From [Phialemoniopsis] sp. UDSM-2020 (lineage: Eukaryota; Ascomycota; Sordariomycetes; Thyridiales; Thyridiaceae), in assembly GCA_018873225.1 (NCBI GenBank), contig JAEILZ010000002.1:3658001-3722000 (forward strand): a DNA stretch of 64,000 nt, read 5' to 3'. Shown here piece after piece: positions 44,543 through 56,894 of this stretch. The notes beneath the pieces were generated by a model that made no database searches, had not been told where the DNA came from, and saw only the letters and a program-made list of their open reading frames with translations. The translations under genes and the position numbers were made by a program. Numbering within the stretch: the first letter of the stretch is position 1; every line of letters starts with the position of its first letter.

Positions 44543-47500
44543 TCAACGATACTCCCGCTCTCGCACAACAATAACATCGTCACGATAGTCCCGAACTCGC
44601 GCTCCAGGAGGAGGAGGAGGAGGTGGCGGTGGCGGCGGCGGCGACCGATAGTAGTCCGAGTACAGGTCATCCGGCAAAGACCGGTACCCCTGCCGGCGCA
44701 CCCCGAAAGACTGGACCCAGCGCACAATGTTGCCCAGCTCGCCAGTCCAGAGCAGGCCGAGGAAGATGACGACGACCGTCACGGGCACGGCCACCGCCCA
44801 GTACATCCACTGGTCGTAGTCCATGTCGCGCACGTCGCGCGTGTTCATGCAGAAGACGCTGGCCACGGCGCTGAGCGGCAGGAAGATGATGGTCACGATG
44901 GTGAAGGCGTAGATGGCGTTGTCATGTCGGTCCTTGGTCGTGTCGATTTTGTTTTGGTTCTTTTGCAATGATGATTAGCAAAGCAGGACAAAGAAAGCAG
45001 CAACGAGAGCATCAGAGCAAGGGATGAGAACCTACCACTTTCTCGAGGAACGACGCCCAGTCTCGGAACCCCGAAAAGTCCCTCTTTCGTCCTGCCAAAT
45101 ACTGCAGGCACTCGTTCAAGAGAAGAACACGATAGCCGCCTGGGTCCGTGGATGCGAGCCTGAAATCTGCCGGTGGGACGGCCGCAATGAAGGGCGAATC
45201 ATCGTAGGGATATGTCGTCGTGACCACTGGCTCCCTGTCGTACGAGTACGATCTATCTCTGGCATGTGACGTCGAGTGGTAGTACGGCGAATAGGTCTCG
45301 GTAGTAGGTCCTTCTCGATAGTAGTCGGGCGCTGCTCTCGATCGGGTTGACTCTCGGGTATGATACATCGTCTCTCCGCTCTCTCTCGAGTCGTATCTGC
45401 CCACTGGCGTAACATATTGAACAGGCGGCGGTTCGTCAAAATGTCCAGAGCGCTCGCCTGGGCCTACATCTCGAGCAAAGTTGAGGAGCTGCTGGAAGAC
45501 CGACGTCTGCATATTGACAATGCGTTGCACTACTGAGATCTCTTCCGAGAGCAGGTTGATGCGATATTCTCGGGATCGGTCTGATGGCCTGGAAGCGATG
45601 ACAGCCTCCTAAAATCACTTCATTAGTAGCTGAACGCGCGGAATCGCAACTTCGTATACGCACCATTGTCTCGAGGGATGCGGAATAGCACTCGCTGATG
45701 TCCGGCTTTCCCAAGGTAACATCTTCGAGCAGCTTCAAGCTGACCAGAGACAGAAGTTCCAATGGCAACACAACAGAACTGTCTATCAATGACTTCTCAG
45801 ACAGTGAGCCAACCACACTTGCCATGCCGCTGCGAATGAGAGTTTTGGCGTCCTCAATCAGTCGATCGCTTCTGTCGTTGTCCTTGGAAAGGTAGACCAG
45901 CCCCATGAGGAGGTGTATCCAGCCCTCGACGATCTCCTTGGGCACGGCGAGCTTGAACTGCTCCGCTCGGGTAGACTGGTTGAAAATCTCCTGGAAGGTC
46001 TGTATCTCAACGCAAAGGCTTCGAAGTTCGAAGCGCATGGTGCGTGTTGTGTATTTTGGTATTGAGAATCGAGAACCTCGCCGCGGAACGTCGTCGTCAT
46101 CAACGGAAGAAGCCCCCTTTCCATCCTAGACAGTGTTAGCTCGTGAAAGACTGGCTCTTCATGTAGTTGATGCGACTTACAGTGATGAGAGCTTCCAAAG
46201 CTCCCCAGAACTTGGTGACGGTAGGCACCTCGATATTGGCTGGAAAGAAGAACTTGAATACCACATCCGCGGCATTAAAGATGTCCAGTCGTATCTCATA
46301 ATCACGTTGTCTCTCACGTTGACCATCGGTTCGCTGTTTCAGCTCAGCCCCCTCACGCTCGAGATGGGTGTACAACTGATCACGAGTAGCCTCGGCACAG
46401 GCTGTGTAGGCACGCTGGTCGCTGAAACTGGTTTGAACGAGGATATACTCCTCCACCTCTCGCAGATGGTCGTCCAGGGCTTCCTCGTCGATGGTATCGA
46501 AGTCGGGATGAGTGACGCCTACGAGACAAGAGAATATTGGCATATGATGATCCCTTGCCTTGGGTGTGTTTGCTGACTGGATAGGATGCTTGCTGCTCGC
46601 TTGGCTTGGTCCTGGTGTATCCTTTGCCTGTGTATCTGTCTGAGACACTGGTTCTGATGCGGCCGTTTCCTCGACTCCTTGGTTGGTTTTGCAGACTAGA
46701 ATACCTGCTGGCGGTGGCAACGGAGCGCTCCTGAGCCAGGATTAGCTGTGTACTTGAATATTAAAAACAATAATAACTGACCCGATGCGCATCTCAAGCG
46801 TGATTTTATCACTGACATGCCTCGCAGTATTCCAAACTCTTGGCCAGTCATCTGCCATGACCTGCCGCTTCCGGCGGAAGAACTGCAGACGTCTTGGCCA
46901 AAAATCTCGGAAGTGGGAAAGAAAGTCCTGGATTTGCGTCAGTAATGCTAATCACCCATACTCCGGACTGACCAAGAGCAAACTTACAAGCCATGTCTGG
47001 CACTCATCAACAGGGATAGACCACAGCACCGCTTTTCTGTACGACACGGCGATGACTGCCCGGGACTTGGCCTCCGAGACCTGCTGGATGGACTGGACAG
47101 CTAGGGAAACCGCATCTCCCCGCAGGATTTCCTCCGTCATACGGCTGTAGGTGAACAGAAATGCTGCATCAATCAGTATGCGCTGCACCGAAGACATGAG
47201 TGAAGCGGCGCAGCCGACTCACAGTTATCGATGACCAGACACCACATCTGCGCCACATGGAAACAGAGCCCAGCCGGCGTGTCCTTGCTCTGACAGACTG
47301 CCTGTAGCATGTCCCGCTCCTTGCCGGCCCTGGAGAACTTGGCCTGGAGCAGTGTCTCGATCGGGAAGTCCGGAGAATTCTGCGCGACGCCCTGCAGTCC
47401 CGAGTATTGCTCGAGCGTGAAGTACGGTAGGCATACCCAGGTGACGGTGCGCCGGGCACTGCCGGGGGCCTTGGATGTTCCGTCGGCCGGCAGCACGTGC

Positions 47501-48699
47501 TGAATGCAGGCCGGCTCCATGTGACGAACACTCCTGCCGTTGGCCGTCTGCACGGTCTTGACGAATTTGCGCTGCACGCGGGCGAGCAAGTCCCGGACAC
47601 CCTTTTGCTCCGCTGCGGTCAGGTCCGGGATACGCGTGGCTTCATTCTTTCAAGACTATTAGCTCAAACATCTGATACGGAGAGGTATGGAGCAAATACT
47701 TACTGTGAAGTCTTCAAAGTTCATTGCGCCTCTCTTGCAGTGTCTGTGACTCTTGTGTCAGCGTCTCATTCGCGACATTTTCCCAGATGCCTTTACTCAC
47801 AACCACCTAAATAGAGCCTGGTACTTTAGCCTGCTACTCAGGACCGCCGTCAGTTTGACACCATGCGATCCTCCCAGTGTGTAGTCGCCATTGTACTGGG
47901 ACTCGAAGACATGCGACAGCCGCAGCGAGCGGTCCGGCTCCTTCCGCGCACCGCTTCCGTTCACGCCATTGGCATCGTCCTCACCCTTGTCAGACAGCTC
48001 GTCATCCGTGTTTGTGCTGGGTTGGGCCGACGTGGCTCGCGACATGCGCGACGGCGTGAACGAATACACGGTAGAGGAAGTACCCTCGTACTCGTCTCGA
48101 TCAGGAAAATACACTCGTTCCGGCGCACGCCTCACGCGAATGTCAATATCGCTCTCTTCGTCGCTGTCGTACCGGCTGTGACGAGGCCTCCCTGGCGGCG
48201 AGCGCTCTCGAATGAAGATCTCCTCCGTTCGGGAGTTGCTCGGCGAGCGAGATGCAGATCTGCGGCGCCGGCGTGATCGAGACCGAGATCGTGACCGTGA
48301 CCGCGAGCGTGACCGCGATTGCGATCGGCGGGTGCGCATGCGGCCGCTATCCATCGACGGTATCCCCGGCGTAGCTGCCGTAGAGTATCCCATCAGACTG
48401 GGCTCGTGCATGCCCGGCTGCGGCCTCACGTTGATGTAATGCACTGGAGGCGTCTGGTAGTACATGGGCATCGCCTGGGGCGCGCCGCCATGGTAGTATG
48501 GCGCGTAGTAAGCTTGTCCCCAAGGTTCCTCATATCTGCCACCTTGAGGCGCAGGTTGTGGTGGAGAAACGTGCCGTGCAAAAGACCTCGTCGGCTGTCT
48601 CGATGGCGGTGGCATTGGCTGCCCCGAAATCCGAGCCGGCGTGGTCTCGCGCCGTCGGATCGGCCGCGAAAGGGGATCATCGTCGCCATATGACTGCAT
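44543..48699 (-). CDS. CorA-like membrane protein with RS-rich N terminus
   Basis: A multi-exon minus-strand gene of roughly 1,200 codons; interior exon edges are approximate. The first exon (48699 to about 47840) is disordered: Pro/Tyr-rich, then a long Arg-Ser dipeptide tract, then an acidic Ser/Asp region. The middle is helical (for example AAEQKGVRDLLARVQRKF and the VYLSKDNDRSDRLIEDAK region). The C-terminal part carries the two adjacent helices of CorA-type Mg2+ channels: FTIVTIIFLPLSAVASVF followed by CMNTRDVRDM, then a second helix (YWAVAVPVTVVVIFLGLLW). CMN stands where CorA proteins have GMN. The tail holds a 12-proline run. It may be a cation channel or a CorA-fold membrane protein of other function. 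Met at 48738 is an alternative start. Confidence 0.8.
44605..44642. repeat. Trinucleotide repeat encoding polyproline
   Basis: GGA/GGT/GGC triplets on the plus strand encode about 12 consecutive prolines in the tail of the CorA-like protein. Such tracts vary in length between strains. Confidence 0.7.
48250..48335. repeat. Arg-Ser codon repeat
   Basis: Degenerate hexameric repeats encode RSRSRSRS plus an Arg run near the N terminus of the CorA-like protein. Confidence 0.65.
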
Positions 48700-49386
48700 G
48701 TTGTGGCAGCGGAGAGATGCAACAAGCTCGATCACCAAGAATAGGAAGTAAGACTAGAAATGCGAGCTGAAGCACCCTGGCTTAAGTAGGTAGTCTTGCG
48801 GTCGACGATCGCAAAAGGCCCCCAATTTTCGCTGCATATCCACCATGCATGCATTGGCGCCTCGGTGTCCAAACCCCCTGTCATTTTCGCAAATTAACCT
48901 GTTCGACGCCGCATTAGCGCTGATGAAAACTTCAGCCCAGCCATGCATGCAAAAGTGTGATGACGCCGTGTGATACATGCACGGTTGAATCCGAGGCGCT
49001 GGCTTACTGTGTCGTATGCCAGGCTAGACGGCTTGGGGATGATGTCGGCATAGCTAAGGCTGAACTCCAAAACTGCCGGTGCTGTCTGTCGGGTGCTCTC
49101 TGGCTGCGCGCTCCAAAGATGCTCACATACGTGGAGGAAGGTCGTAAAGGAGTCCTCCTCCTTGTCGACTGCTCACGAGTGAGGAACAAATCACTGCACC
49201 TCACCAAAATTGAAGGAGTCAAGAATCAACGTATGGTATTGACGACGTCTTGGGTATCTCTAGGTATCTCACCACCAGTCACCCCGGTTCAAGAAAACCT
49301 TCTCGCCGCCTAGAATGCATGAGATATTGCTTCTGAGCGAATCCAGAAGTAAGATATGAAATCTCCGACCAAAACATGGAACTGTT
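48700..49386. other. Spacer upstream of the CorA-like gene
   Basis: This is the CorA-like promoter and the 3' region of the thioredoxin-like gene. No gene is seen. Confidence 0.5.
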
Positions 49387-49897
49387 TTAGTTAACAAAGG
49401 CATCCAGCTTCTTCTGGTTGTAGACATCGGACTCGACGAGTCTATGCCACTTCTGTGCTTCGTTAGCGCCAAGCGAGGGATATATGACATGGCTATATAG
49501 AAGACTTACTCCGTTGCTGGTGACCTTGACGAGAGTAGGTAGGTTCGTGACGCTGAAAGGCTCCTGTCGCCACTGGTTGCTCGGGGTCCTCCATCTACTC
49601 AATTGCATCAGCATGGCCGTCCTTGCAGATCACCCGGGTCTGTCCCAAGAAATACGAGAGTCGTTGAGTTTCGATCACTCACTCAGCTACGTTTCCGGCA
49701 TAGACGACCTGGGCATCTTTGTCGGCAAACTTCTTGTTCACCAATGGCTCGGCATCCTGGCAGTCGGGACACCAGCTCTTGCCTCTGACCAGGCTGGCGT
49801 ACACGACGACGTACTGGGGTTCCTGAGTCGAAGCGGCCTGCTCGACGAGACTCTTGGCCAGCTCGTCGGCGGAAGTGGTTGCTACTTTGAGGGGCAT
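49387..49897 (-). CDS. Thioredoxin-like protein, TXNDC17/DUF953 type
   Basis: Three exons (49897-49683, 49594-49510, 49452-49387) give 121 residues. The redox motif is WCPDC in GKSWCPDCQDAEPLV, which is diagnostic for the thioredoxin-related TRP14/TXNDC17 group rather than classical WCGPC thioredoxin. NLPTLVK supplies the cis-proline turn of the thioredoxin fold. It is small, with no signal peptide, so cytosolic. It probably reduces disulfides in small molecules or specific proteins with thioredoxin reductase. There is no functional link to neighbours. Confidence 0.88.
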
Positions 49898-51406
49898 TAT
49901 GGCGCGGCTGGTCTGTATGTCAGGTCTGACTCGTGTGGCGACAGGCTTTCTTGCCTGGTCTGTTGATGACTGGCTGACAGGAGACCTTGTGGGATGTGGA
50001 CGAGGGCGAGGGTGAGTCTGACTAGATATCTCTCTCTATCGAGGCAGTCACGATCGGGCTGGAGATGAGTGTGCAAGTGGCAATGTTGATGAAGGAGAGA
50101 ACGAAGATGGCGCCATCTGTGCCGGTGGTTTCGAAAATATTTGCCTCGTCGGGTCTCGTCCGACATGCGTGGGTCGCATCCGGCGGGGCTATTTTGGCGG
50201 GACGGGCGGAATGTGGAAGGTGTCTAATCACCCGTGGTCAAAGCCGGGCCAATTTGATGGCGCGAGTGGATGATTCGTACGTGTTAATAAGCTTTTTCTG
50301 GAAGGTGTGTACATGCCTTCCATGCATTCCATACACATTCCATGCACATCATCAATCAGCACCTCGTTGACCGCTCCTTGATCACCAGGGTACATGTATC
50401 CACCACGGGAATACACTCCAGCCTAAACAGCATCTTCACCTCCCAGAGCATGGGTAGGCCCTGAAATTGTCATCAGTCTGTCGCTGGATCACTGGCTTGC
50501 ACATGATGTTATCTTGGGCCGGGGCGCTGTTGGTACATCAGCCACTACTGGGTCCACGAACGTAAAGGTGGGAGCGGGTTGAATATGGTAGCCTAAAAAA
50601 GACCATGAAGTAAGGGGATCACGACAGCTCTCGAATCTTCTTTTCTATAGCACTAAACTTCTGGCAACGAGGTCGCATTGCTGCAGAGCCTCATGCCCAC
50701 AATTTGTTCTTTCGCCAGTCTATGCCTATTCTGACAAAGTCGCAAGCCTTGCAGATGGCTTGCAGCAAAAAAAGTCGGGTCTAACTCGCTTCGTAAAGGC
50801 AGACATATTGACATTACCATGTATGGTAAAGTGACATGCTACCCAGAGTGCGATCGCCCAATCGCTATTGAGTAGGCTTGGCAAAGGTCGAACCGTCACG
50901 GTTTGCTTGTCATCCTCTCCATGCGGTCTCTTTTGTAGGTGTCGTAGGAAATACTTCTGCAAGGCACCTCACCCCGCACAGGCATACGCGGCATTGGAGA
51001 CCAGACCCTGCTAGCGATCGTCGCAGAGCAGCAGTGACGGATAAACAGACTTGATCATGTCATGATATGACGCACGAACTCAAGCGTACGGTCACAAACC
51101 CAACAAAGCCTTTTCGACCGATAAACAGCCCGGAATATGTCTCCGTGACACGCCAGTAACACATGGAATCTCTGTCAGGTATACAACAAGTCGCGACCGT
51201 GTTTCGCGAGAGAAAGGCGTGAATCGCCAACTGACATCAGCAAGCGATGCTGCCTTGACAAGCATGACCAGTCCACGACTGACCTTGATTTGATTTAAAA
51301 GCACAGCTCAGTGCACTCCCAGTTCCCTTCACCACTCCTACTTCAAAGCGCACGAAAAAGAGCCATCTTCATCTTCACCCACCTAAAATATAGACGAATC
51401 GATACT
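49898..51406. other. Intergenic spacer, 1.5 kb
   Basis: No gene with recognisable motifs. A short run of related words (CTTCCATGCA, ATTCCATACA, ATTCCATGCA) sits at about 50317-50346. Confidence 0.45.
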
Positions 51407-51685
51407 ATGGTCTACTACATGCTCAACGGCTCCTACGTCTGCTACCCTGGAAATCCGCCGATCGCCTACCCGATGGCGTCGCCACTGCCGCAGGCCCAGC
51501 CTGTACAGTCTTTTGTCCTTTCCCAACCTCTCCAACAGGTGCAACCCATACCCTTGACCTCTCACTGGGCTTTCCGACCGCCAGGTCAATATCGCGCTCC
51601 GCAGACGGCGTCGCAGCAGAATGGCTGCCACTGGGTTCAACATGCTGATGGACAAGTGCTTTGGGTCGTACCGCCACGACAGTAG
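51407..51685 (+). CDS. Small Pro/Gln-rich hypothetical protein
   Basis: A single open frame of 92 residues starting MVYYMLNGSYVCYPG. It is rich in Pro, Gln and Tyr, with no signal peptide, membrane helix or known motif. It ends HADGQVLWVVPPRQ. The biased composition and isolated position make it either a real small disordered protein or a chance ORF. No function can be assigned. Confidence 0.35.
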   Translation: MVYYMLNGSYVCYPGNPPIAYPMASPLPQAQPVQSFVLSQPLQQVQPIPLTSHWAFRPPGQYRAPQTASQQNGCHWVQHADGQVLWVVPPRQ

Positions 51686-52465
51686 TGAGAAGCGCAGGGC
51701 ATCTAGCCACCTCCCACAGACAAGCCAGAGCAGGGAATGCAAAACAATCAAGGTAGTTGCCACGAGTTTCCCGATCCACTGGAACTGACTAACGTCTATT
51801 TTGCTAATTGAAGGACTATTGCTCTGTTCCAGGGGTGCGAGAGTATGAGGGGGGTTAGGCAGCATTAAGGGTCGGGAAAGGATTATTAAGCGACCAAAAT
51901 TAAACAAGCACGAAATACTTTCCTGTCAATTCACGTCAATAGCGTCATCAGCGCAAGCAAATAGATAACAGTGAATCTACTGAGAATTTGACCGAAAAGA
52001 TTTATTTCGTAGGCTGAGGGATGCGGTCTATCCACATATCCCAGTCTGCTAACAGCGCGCGGAGACCACGTTCCGAGCTGGCGGCATTGCGCGTCGAATT
52101 CCGGGTTCTCGGTGCTACAATCCCCGGTCAACGACTATTTCTCCCTATGAGACTGGCAACACTTGCAGGGATTCTTATATTGCCACCGTTCACTTCATCT
52201 GCCAAGCGCTGTCGAGAAGCTTAGCTCGGCGCGGGTCTGCTCCCACCTACCTGGATGTCTCTGTCGGAGCTGGTTGTTTGTACCTATTTTGGTGCTTGCA
52301 GACGGCCCAAGTCCCGAAAGCATCTGTTGTTGGCTTGGCTTCCGATTGTGCGGAGAGTGATCTGGGGTCAGCCTCGATTCCTTGTATAATTTGACTGGAG
52401 CCCCAGACTTCTCAAGTTCGGAGTGCGGGTGGCCATCACAACCATACTCGGAAAGCTTAATCACG
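51686..52465. other. Spacer upstream of the CBM1 protein
   Basis: This is the promoter region. No gene is seen. Confidence 0.5.
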
Positions 52466-53386
52466 ATGCATCTCGAGACCTTTCTGACATTTTTTGCTGT
52501 TGCGGCAGTAGCCACCGCACAAGGAACTGTCCAGCCCTGGGGACAATGTAAGATGTCATGCAGAGGTGATCGTAATGTAGATGCTAACATGATGTGCTCG
52601 ATTAGGTGGCGGTAGCGGCTACAGTGGCCCGACAGTCTGCGGATCAGGATACACCTGCTCAACGCAAAAGCAAGTTCCCCGAGTATATAATGATATCGTG
52701 AGCATGTAGGACTTATGACCGCACACAGTCAGTGGTATGCCCAGTGCACCCCGGGGGTCTCGCCCGCATCAATGACATCCCGCCCGGCAGAACCCACGCA
52801 GCCCACATCCATCAAGACCACCACACCACCGGGAAGCCCAACAACCCTGACCACGATCACCACTCCGACCGGCAACCCGGGCAGTGGCTGCAGCGGGCCA
52901 GGCACGCCGACCACCCTCCTACCAAACTGGTACTGGATCCGCGCCGTCGCCGAGCCCAACTTCCACTCGTACCTGCAGGCGCGTCCGACCGGCGCCCCCG
53001 CCCAGGCCGGATCCTTCGCGTACATGGACAAGAACACGCACGCGGCGCAGCTCAACGTGGTCTCGGACCAGCTCGTGCTGAACCGCGGCGACGGCGCGTC
53101 CCCGCTGTACATGAACGTCGAGAACCCGAGCGACAAGACGCAGCGCAAGCTGACGACGTGGTTCAACGCGACGCAGAACGCGTATGGCACGTTTGCCTTC
53201 CAGGGCGACACGCTGACCTGGAGCACGCCCGACATCAGCCGGCCGAACCTGGCGGCGTGGTACGTGTGTGCGGACCAGCAGCTCTTCATCAATACGGGGG
53301 CGTACTTGTATCAGACACCTGCCGGATGCGCTGACCAGACGGTAAGTGATGTGACTGTTGTTACTGAGGGGGGAATCAAGGACTGA
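52466..53386 (+). CDS. Secreted protein with CBM1 cellulose-binding domain
   Basis: Three exons (52466-52547, 52606-52669, 52729-53386) give 267 residues. The start MHLETFLTFFAVAAVATAQ is a secretion signal. It is followed directly by a family 1 carbohydrate-binding module: WGQCGGSGYSGPTVC, GYTC, then QWYAQC, with the Cys, Trp and Tyr positions that bind crystalline cellulose. A Thr/Pro/Ser linker (about residues 60-95), probably O-glycosylated, leads to a C-terminal domain of about 160 residues (starting NWYWIRAVAEPNFHSYLQAR). I recognise no catalytic family in that domain. It may be a second binding or lectin-like domain. Intron 2 has a GC donor (AA|GCAAGT) needed to keep the CBM1 in frame. 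Confidence 0.85.
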
Positions 53387-53627
53387 TGGAGTGAGCAGAT
53401 TCATTCTTATGGAGGGTCGGAGGCCAATGTCTAGTGAATAGACAAGAAGCTAGAGCAGGGGACAATAAGTAAGGTGAGCTTGCTGATACGTGTTGGGGCG
53501 GGTCGCATTGTTGGATGGAAGCATTACAAAGTCCAAGAGGGAAAATCTTGTTGTATTAGACCGAGAAAAGGCGGATGGCTATAGTTGCGGTATACAACAT
53601 GAGGAGACTTTTGCCGTATTATCAATG

Positions 53628-56465
53628 CTACTCAGGACCAGTGATGTTTTCCGAAGAATGTGGTTGCTGGCCGTCATCCAGAGGGAATAGCCAATTCTGA
53701 TCAGTCGTCGATTCCCCTGGCACACCAATCATTCCATTGAAAGCAAAGGGTTGCTGGGGAGCAGCTGACAACCACGGGTCCATCTGACCGGAGCTGTTGA
53801 AGTCGGTAGGGAGATCACCGGGATTGTTGAGTGCAAGATCGACATCGAAAAGCCAGTCAATCCCATCGAACCCGGCAAAATTCGCAGAGTCGGCGGGAGC
53901 ATCCTGCGGAACTGTATTTGTATCCAGTTCGGCAAACTGTTGGTGGTATAGTTGATGTTGTTCTTCAAGAGCTTCCTGCGGCTGCTTCTGGCTTTCTAGC
54001 AGCCAAGAGGCGGGCGCTGTCCAGTTACCATACTGCGGTACCATAGCCATCACTGGAATGGGCTGCTGCTGCTCTTGCTCAAGATTATGCCAGAATCTGT
54101 GCTGTCGCTCGTCGCCAGGATCTCCAGCTTCCGCTCGTGGCTGAACAGGCTCATCAACGGACTCAGCTGGCTTCAGATCAGCTGGTACTGCGTGAGGGAT
54201 GAGCCATTCACTTGCGAGTAAACGAAAGATGCGGACGGCTCGCTCGCTCCACGCCCATGCCAGGCCCATGATACTCATTGCAACGACGCAAAGCCTCAGA
54301 TGACGTAGAGCGTGGCGCTTGAGTGACTCCTCCGGCGAGGCGACATCCATCAAGTGGATTACGGCGGCGTTGAATGTGCTGATAACAGTCACGACGGGAA
54401 CAAGTCGCTGCAAAAAAAGGCTTAGTCGATGTTGGCCAGTAGGATTCGGAAGCAAGATACTTACTAGGGTGTAATGATAGTCGTAGATTCGAAGAAGCTT
54501 TGCCACTTCTGTTGCCGAATGTCGGCAAGCCTTAAGGTGCGGATCGTCATCGTGGTCGCGTTCTCCATCCTCGGAAGTATGCTTAGATCGCCGGCGAATC
54601 AAAGGGCGGTGAAGCTGGATCTGCATGACGTGAAATTGGATGCTGGAAATATTAGCGCTGGAGAATCAGAAATATGGGCCGGGTACACGAGTAACTTACT
54701 GGAGTTGATAGACGTGTGGAAGACATGGCGTGCGAGGTGAGCTAGGAAGACGTAGGTGGGTAGGAAGGTTGGTGTAGAATGCATTGGAGGCCACGTCGGC
54801 GCGAGCAACGATATTTTCGGCTTCAACTTTTGACAGTTTGGAGTTCGGAGCGTAACTATACCACTGAGTAAGTATCTAGTACATCTGAGCAAGATATGCA
54901 CATACAGTTGCTCAAGAGGTTCGGAGATGAGCATCAGATGATCGCAAGAGGCAATCATTCCCGAAACTGTTCGAGAATGGGCGCCCAACAGGACTTCGTC
55001 CTTTTGGGTCCAAGGGACCCATGGCTCGAACTCAACCTCGGGTAGAAGACTCGGCTTTGCGCAAGCCTGTGTGCGGCAGTTAGTAAAATCGTGACACGTT
55101 GCATGCCACTTCCAACAGAAAGAATTGCGGGTTCGAAGCTTACTATATCACACGTGTGTGTTGTTCCAGGTCGACCAAGACCGAGGCAGTACAGTCTAGA
55201 TTCAGATTAATGTGAATGAGCGTCACCTTCGACTAGATGCAAGGGAGTAGCGTAGCATACTTGTCAAGTTTGTAACAACCCCACCAGGTGATGTTCCTGA
55301 TCTCTGCTTCTTTCTTGGTGAGGTGTCCCGAAGCGACCCATTTGGCGCAGTCGAGATTCAAACCTAGATTATACGCCATTCTTGTTGCCATTCCTAGAGA
55401 GGCCTCAAGTCAGCCGCTGTGTATCAGAAAGTCTCAAGCAAGACACAAGGCTCCTCACCCATGTACAGCCATCCCAATGACTCCTTGTTCTCTGACATCC
55501 ATCTTAAGGAGAGGAGACAGGCAGCCTGCACCGTAGCCAGAGTCGCGGTCTCGGATTCGTACATGAACAACAGTTTTGCCTGCTCCGCAAACATGTTACC
55601 AGCCGTATGAGGGTCCGATGGATCAGACCGGACCTCTGGCCGGTCCGAGTAGCGTGCTGCAAGGGCAAAGATGGCCGAAAGCAGGAGTGGAGTGCAATAA
55701 AGGCCTGCGCCGCCACTTTCATAATCTGCCATGAACGACTCTTTGTCGAGCAAGTACACCCAAGGATTCTGCCACCTCCAGTAGAGCTCGAGCAAGTGGC
55801 GTTCGGTATCGGGCGAGACCTTCGCTACCTTGCCGAGACGGGCGGCAGCCGCCAGACCAGCCTTTTGTGAAGAGCCCAGCGAATTGTTGGCGGGTTCATA
55901 GATGGGACCATGTAACAAGTGATAACCACTCTGGGCTCCAAAGTACCGCAATTGGCCATCTTCGCCAATGTTCAACCGGCCCGCACGCTGCGTGATCTCC
56001 CCGATGGGATTCCGTGCTGGTGACTTGCTGTCCTCATCGGACTCATCCGACAGTTCCGACTCGGCCTCCCCTTCGAGGTACTCTCCTGCCCCATAAGAAA
56101 TAGGCGACAGTGACTGTGAAGACTTGCCAACCTCCGCAAGTCTGCCTTCTAGAAAGGCAATTCGGGCCTGTAGCGACTCGACATAGCGTTTGCTCGGGGG
56201 TCTAGCCGCGCGAGCGTGAGTGCCGCACTCAAGGACTCTGGAAAACTGAGTGACTTACTTGCGCTTGTTTTCGGTGTGCTTGTAAGTACACTCGATCCCC
56301 CGCTCCAAGCAAGACGCACAGCGCGGCTGCTCACCGTTGCACTGCAAGCGGTCAGTAGCTGCTCACCTTGGCACCGAGTCAGCGATACGGGACACGACTC
56401 ACCCGCGATCTTCGCGCTCTGCAAGCCTCGCATGCAAGTGAGACTCGCTTTCGACTATCGCTCAT
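53628..56465 (-). CDS. Zn2Cys6 transcription factor
   Basis: A minus-strand multi-exon gene. The first exons are 56465-56403, 56341-56259 and 56201-55459; later exons, to the stop at 53628, include a block around 54620-53628. The zinc cluster is Cys12, 15, 22, 29, 32 and 39, with intron 1 directly before the third Cys. KPPSKRYVESLQARIAFLEGRL follows as linker plus coiled coil, the classic Gal4-type layout. The fungal-specific domain is seen in ELYWRWQNPWVYLLDKESF and SLRWMSENKESLGWLYMG. The C terminus is Gln/Asp/Pro-rich (possible activation domain). It resembles regulators of carbon or amide use. It is adjacent to the MFS transporter and nitrilase and is their likely local regulator; that is inference. 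Confidence 0.88.
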
Positions 56466-56894
56466 CTCTGCACATGCTAGGTAGGTAGGGCTACTGCTAC
56501 TGTCAAATCCCGGCGGTTGGAGAGGGGGAGTGGAGTGGGAGAAGCCCCAGGTTATGCCTCATCATCGACTCCGCATGCCGAGCAAACTAGCGCGACGCGG
56601 CTTATCAGCGACCGCAAACACGGTAATTGAGCCCGCGTGGCGAGTCTGTGGAGACGGTGGTAGAGATAAACCCAATGGTGGGCGATGAAGTAATAGCGTG
56701 AGTTTGAAAGCGAAGGCCATTTTACAGAGGAGCATCACTTCATTACACCACACTGTATGCACAAGGCTGCAAATCCTACTTGATTACTGCATGTCCCTCC
56801 AACAAACTACCTACAATAACTCAAACTAGTAAAGTTGAGGCAATACCTGCAAGAAAGACCAAAGAGGTCAAAGAGAAAATACCCAGACGTCCCC
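56466..56894. other. Spacer between regulator and MFS transporter
   Basis: This is the promoter of the regulator and 3' region of the transporter. No gene is seen. Confidence 0.5.

Noticed and set aside
44605..44642. Triplet repeat taken as a possible microsatellite element
   Set aside because: It is in frame within the CorA-like gene and encodes polyproline, so it is a coding repeat.
55125..55145. GGTTCGAA resembling a tRNA B box
   Set aside because: No matching A box or acceptor/anticodon stems could be folded around it. The same holds for the similar words at 4731 and 63617.
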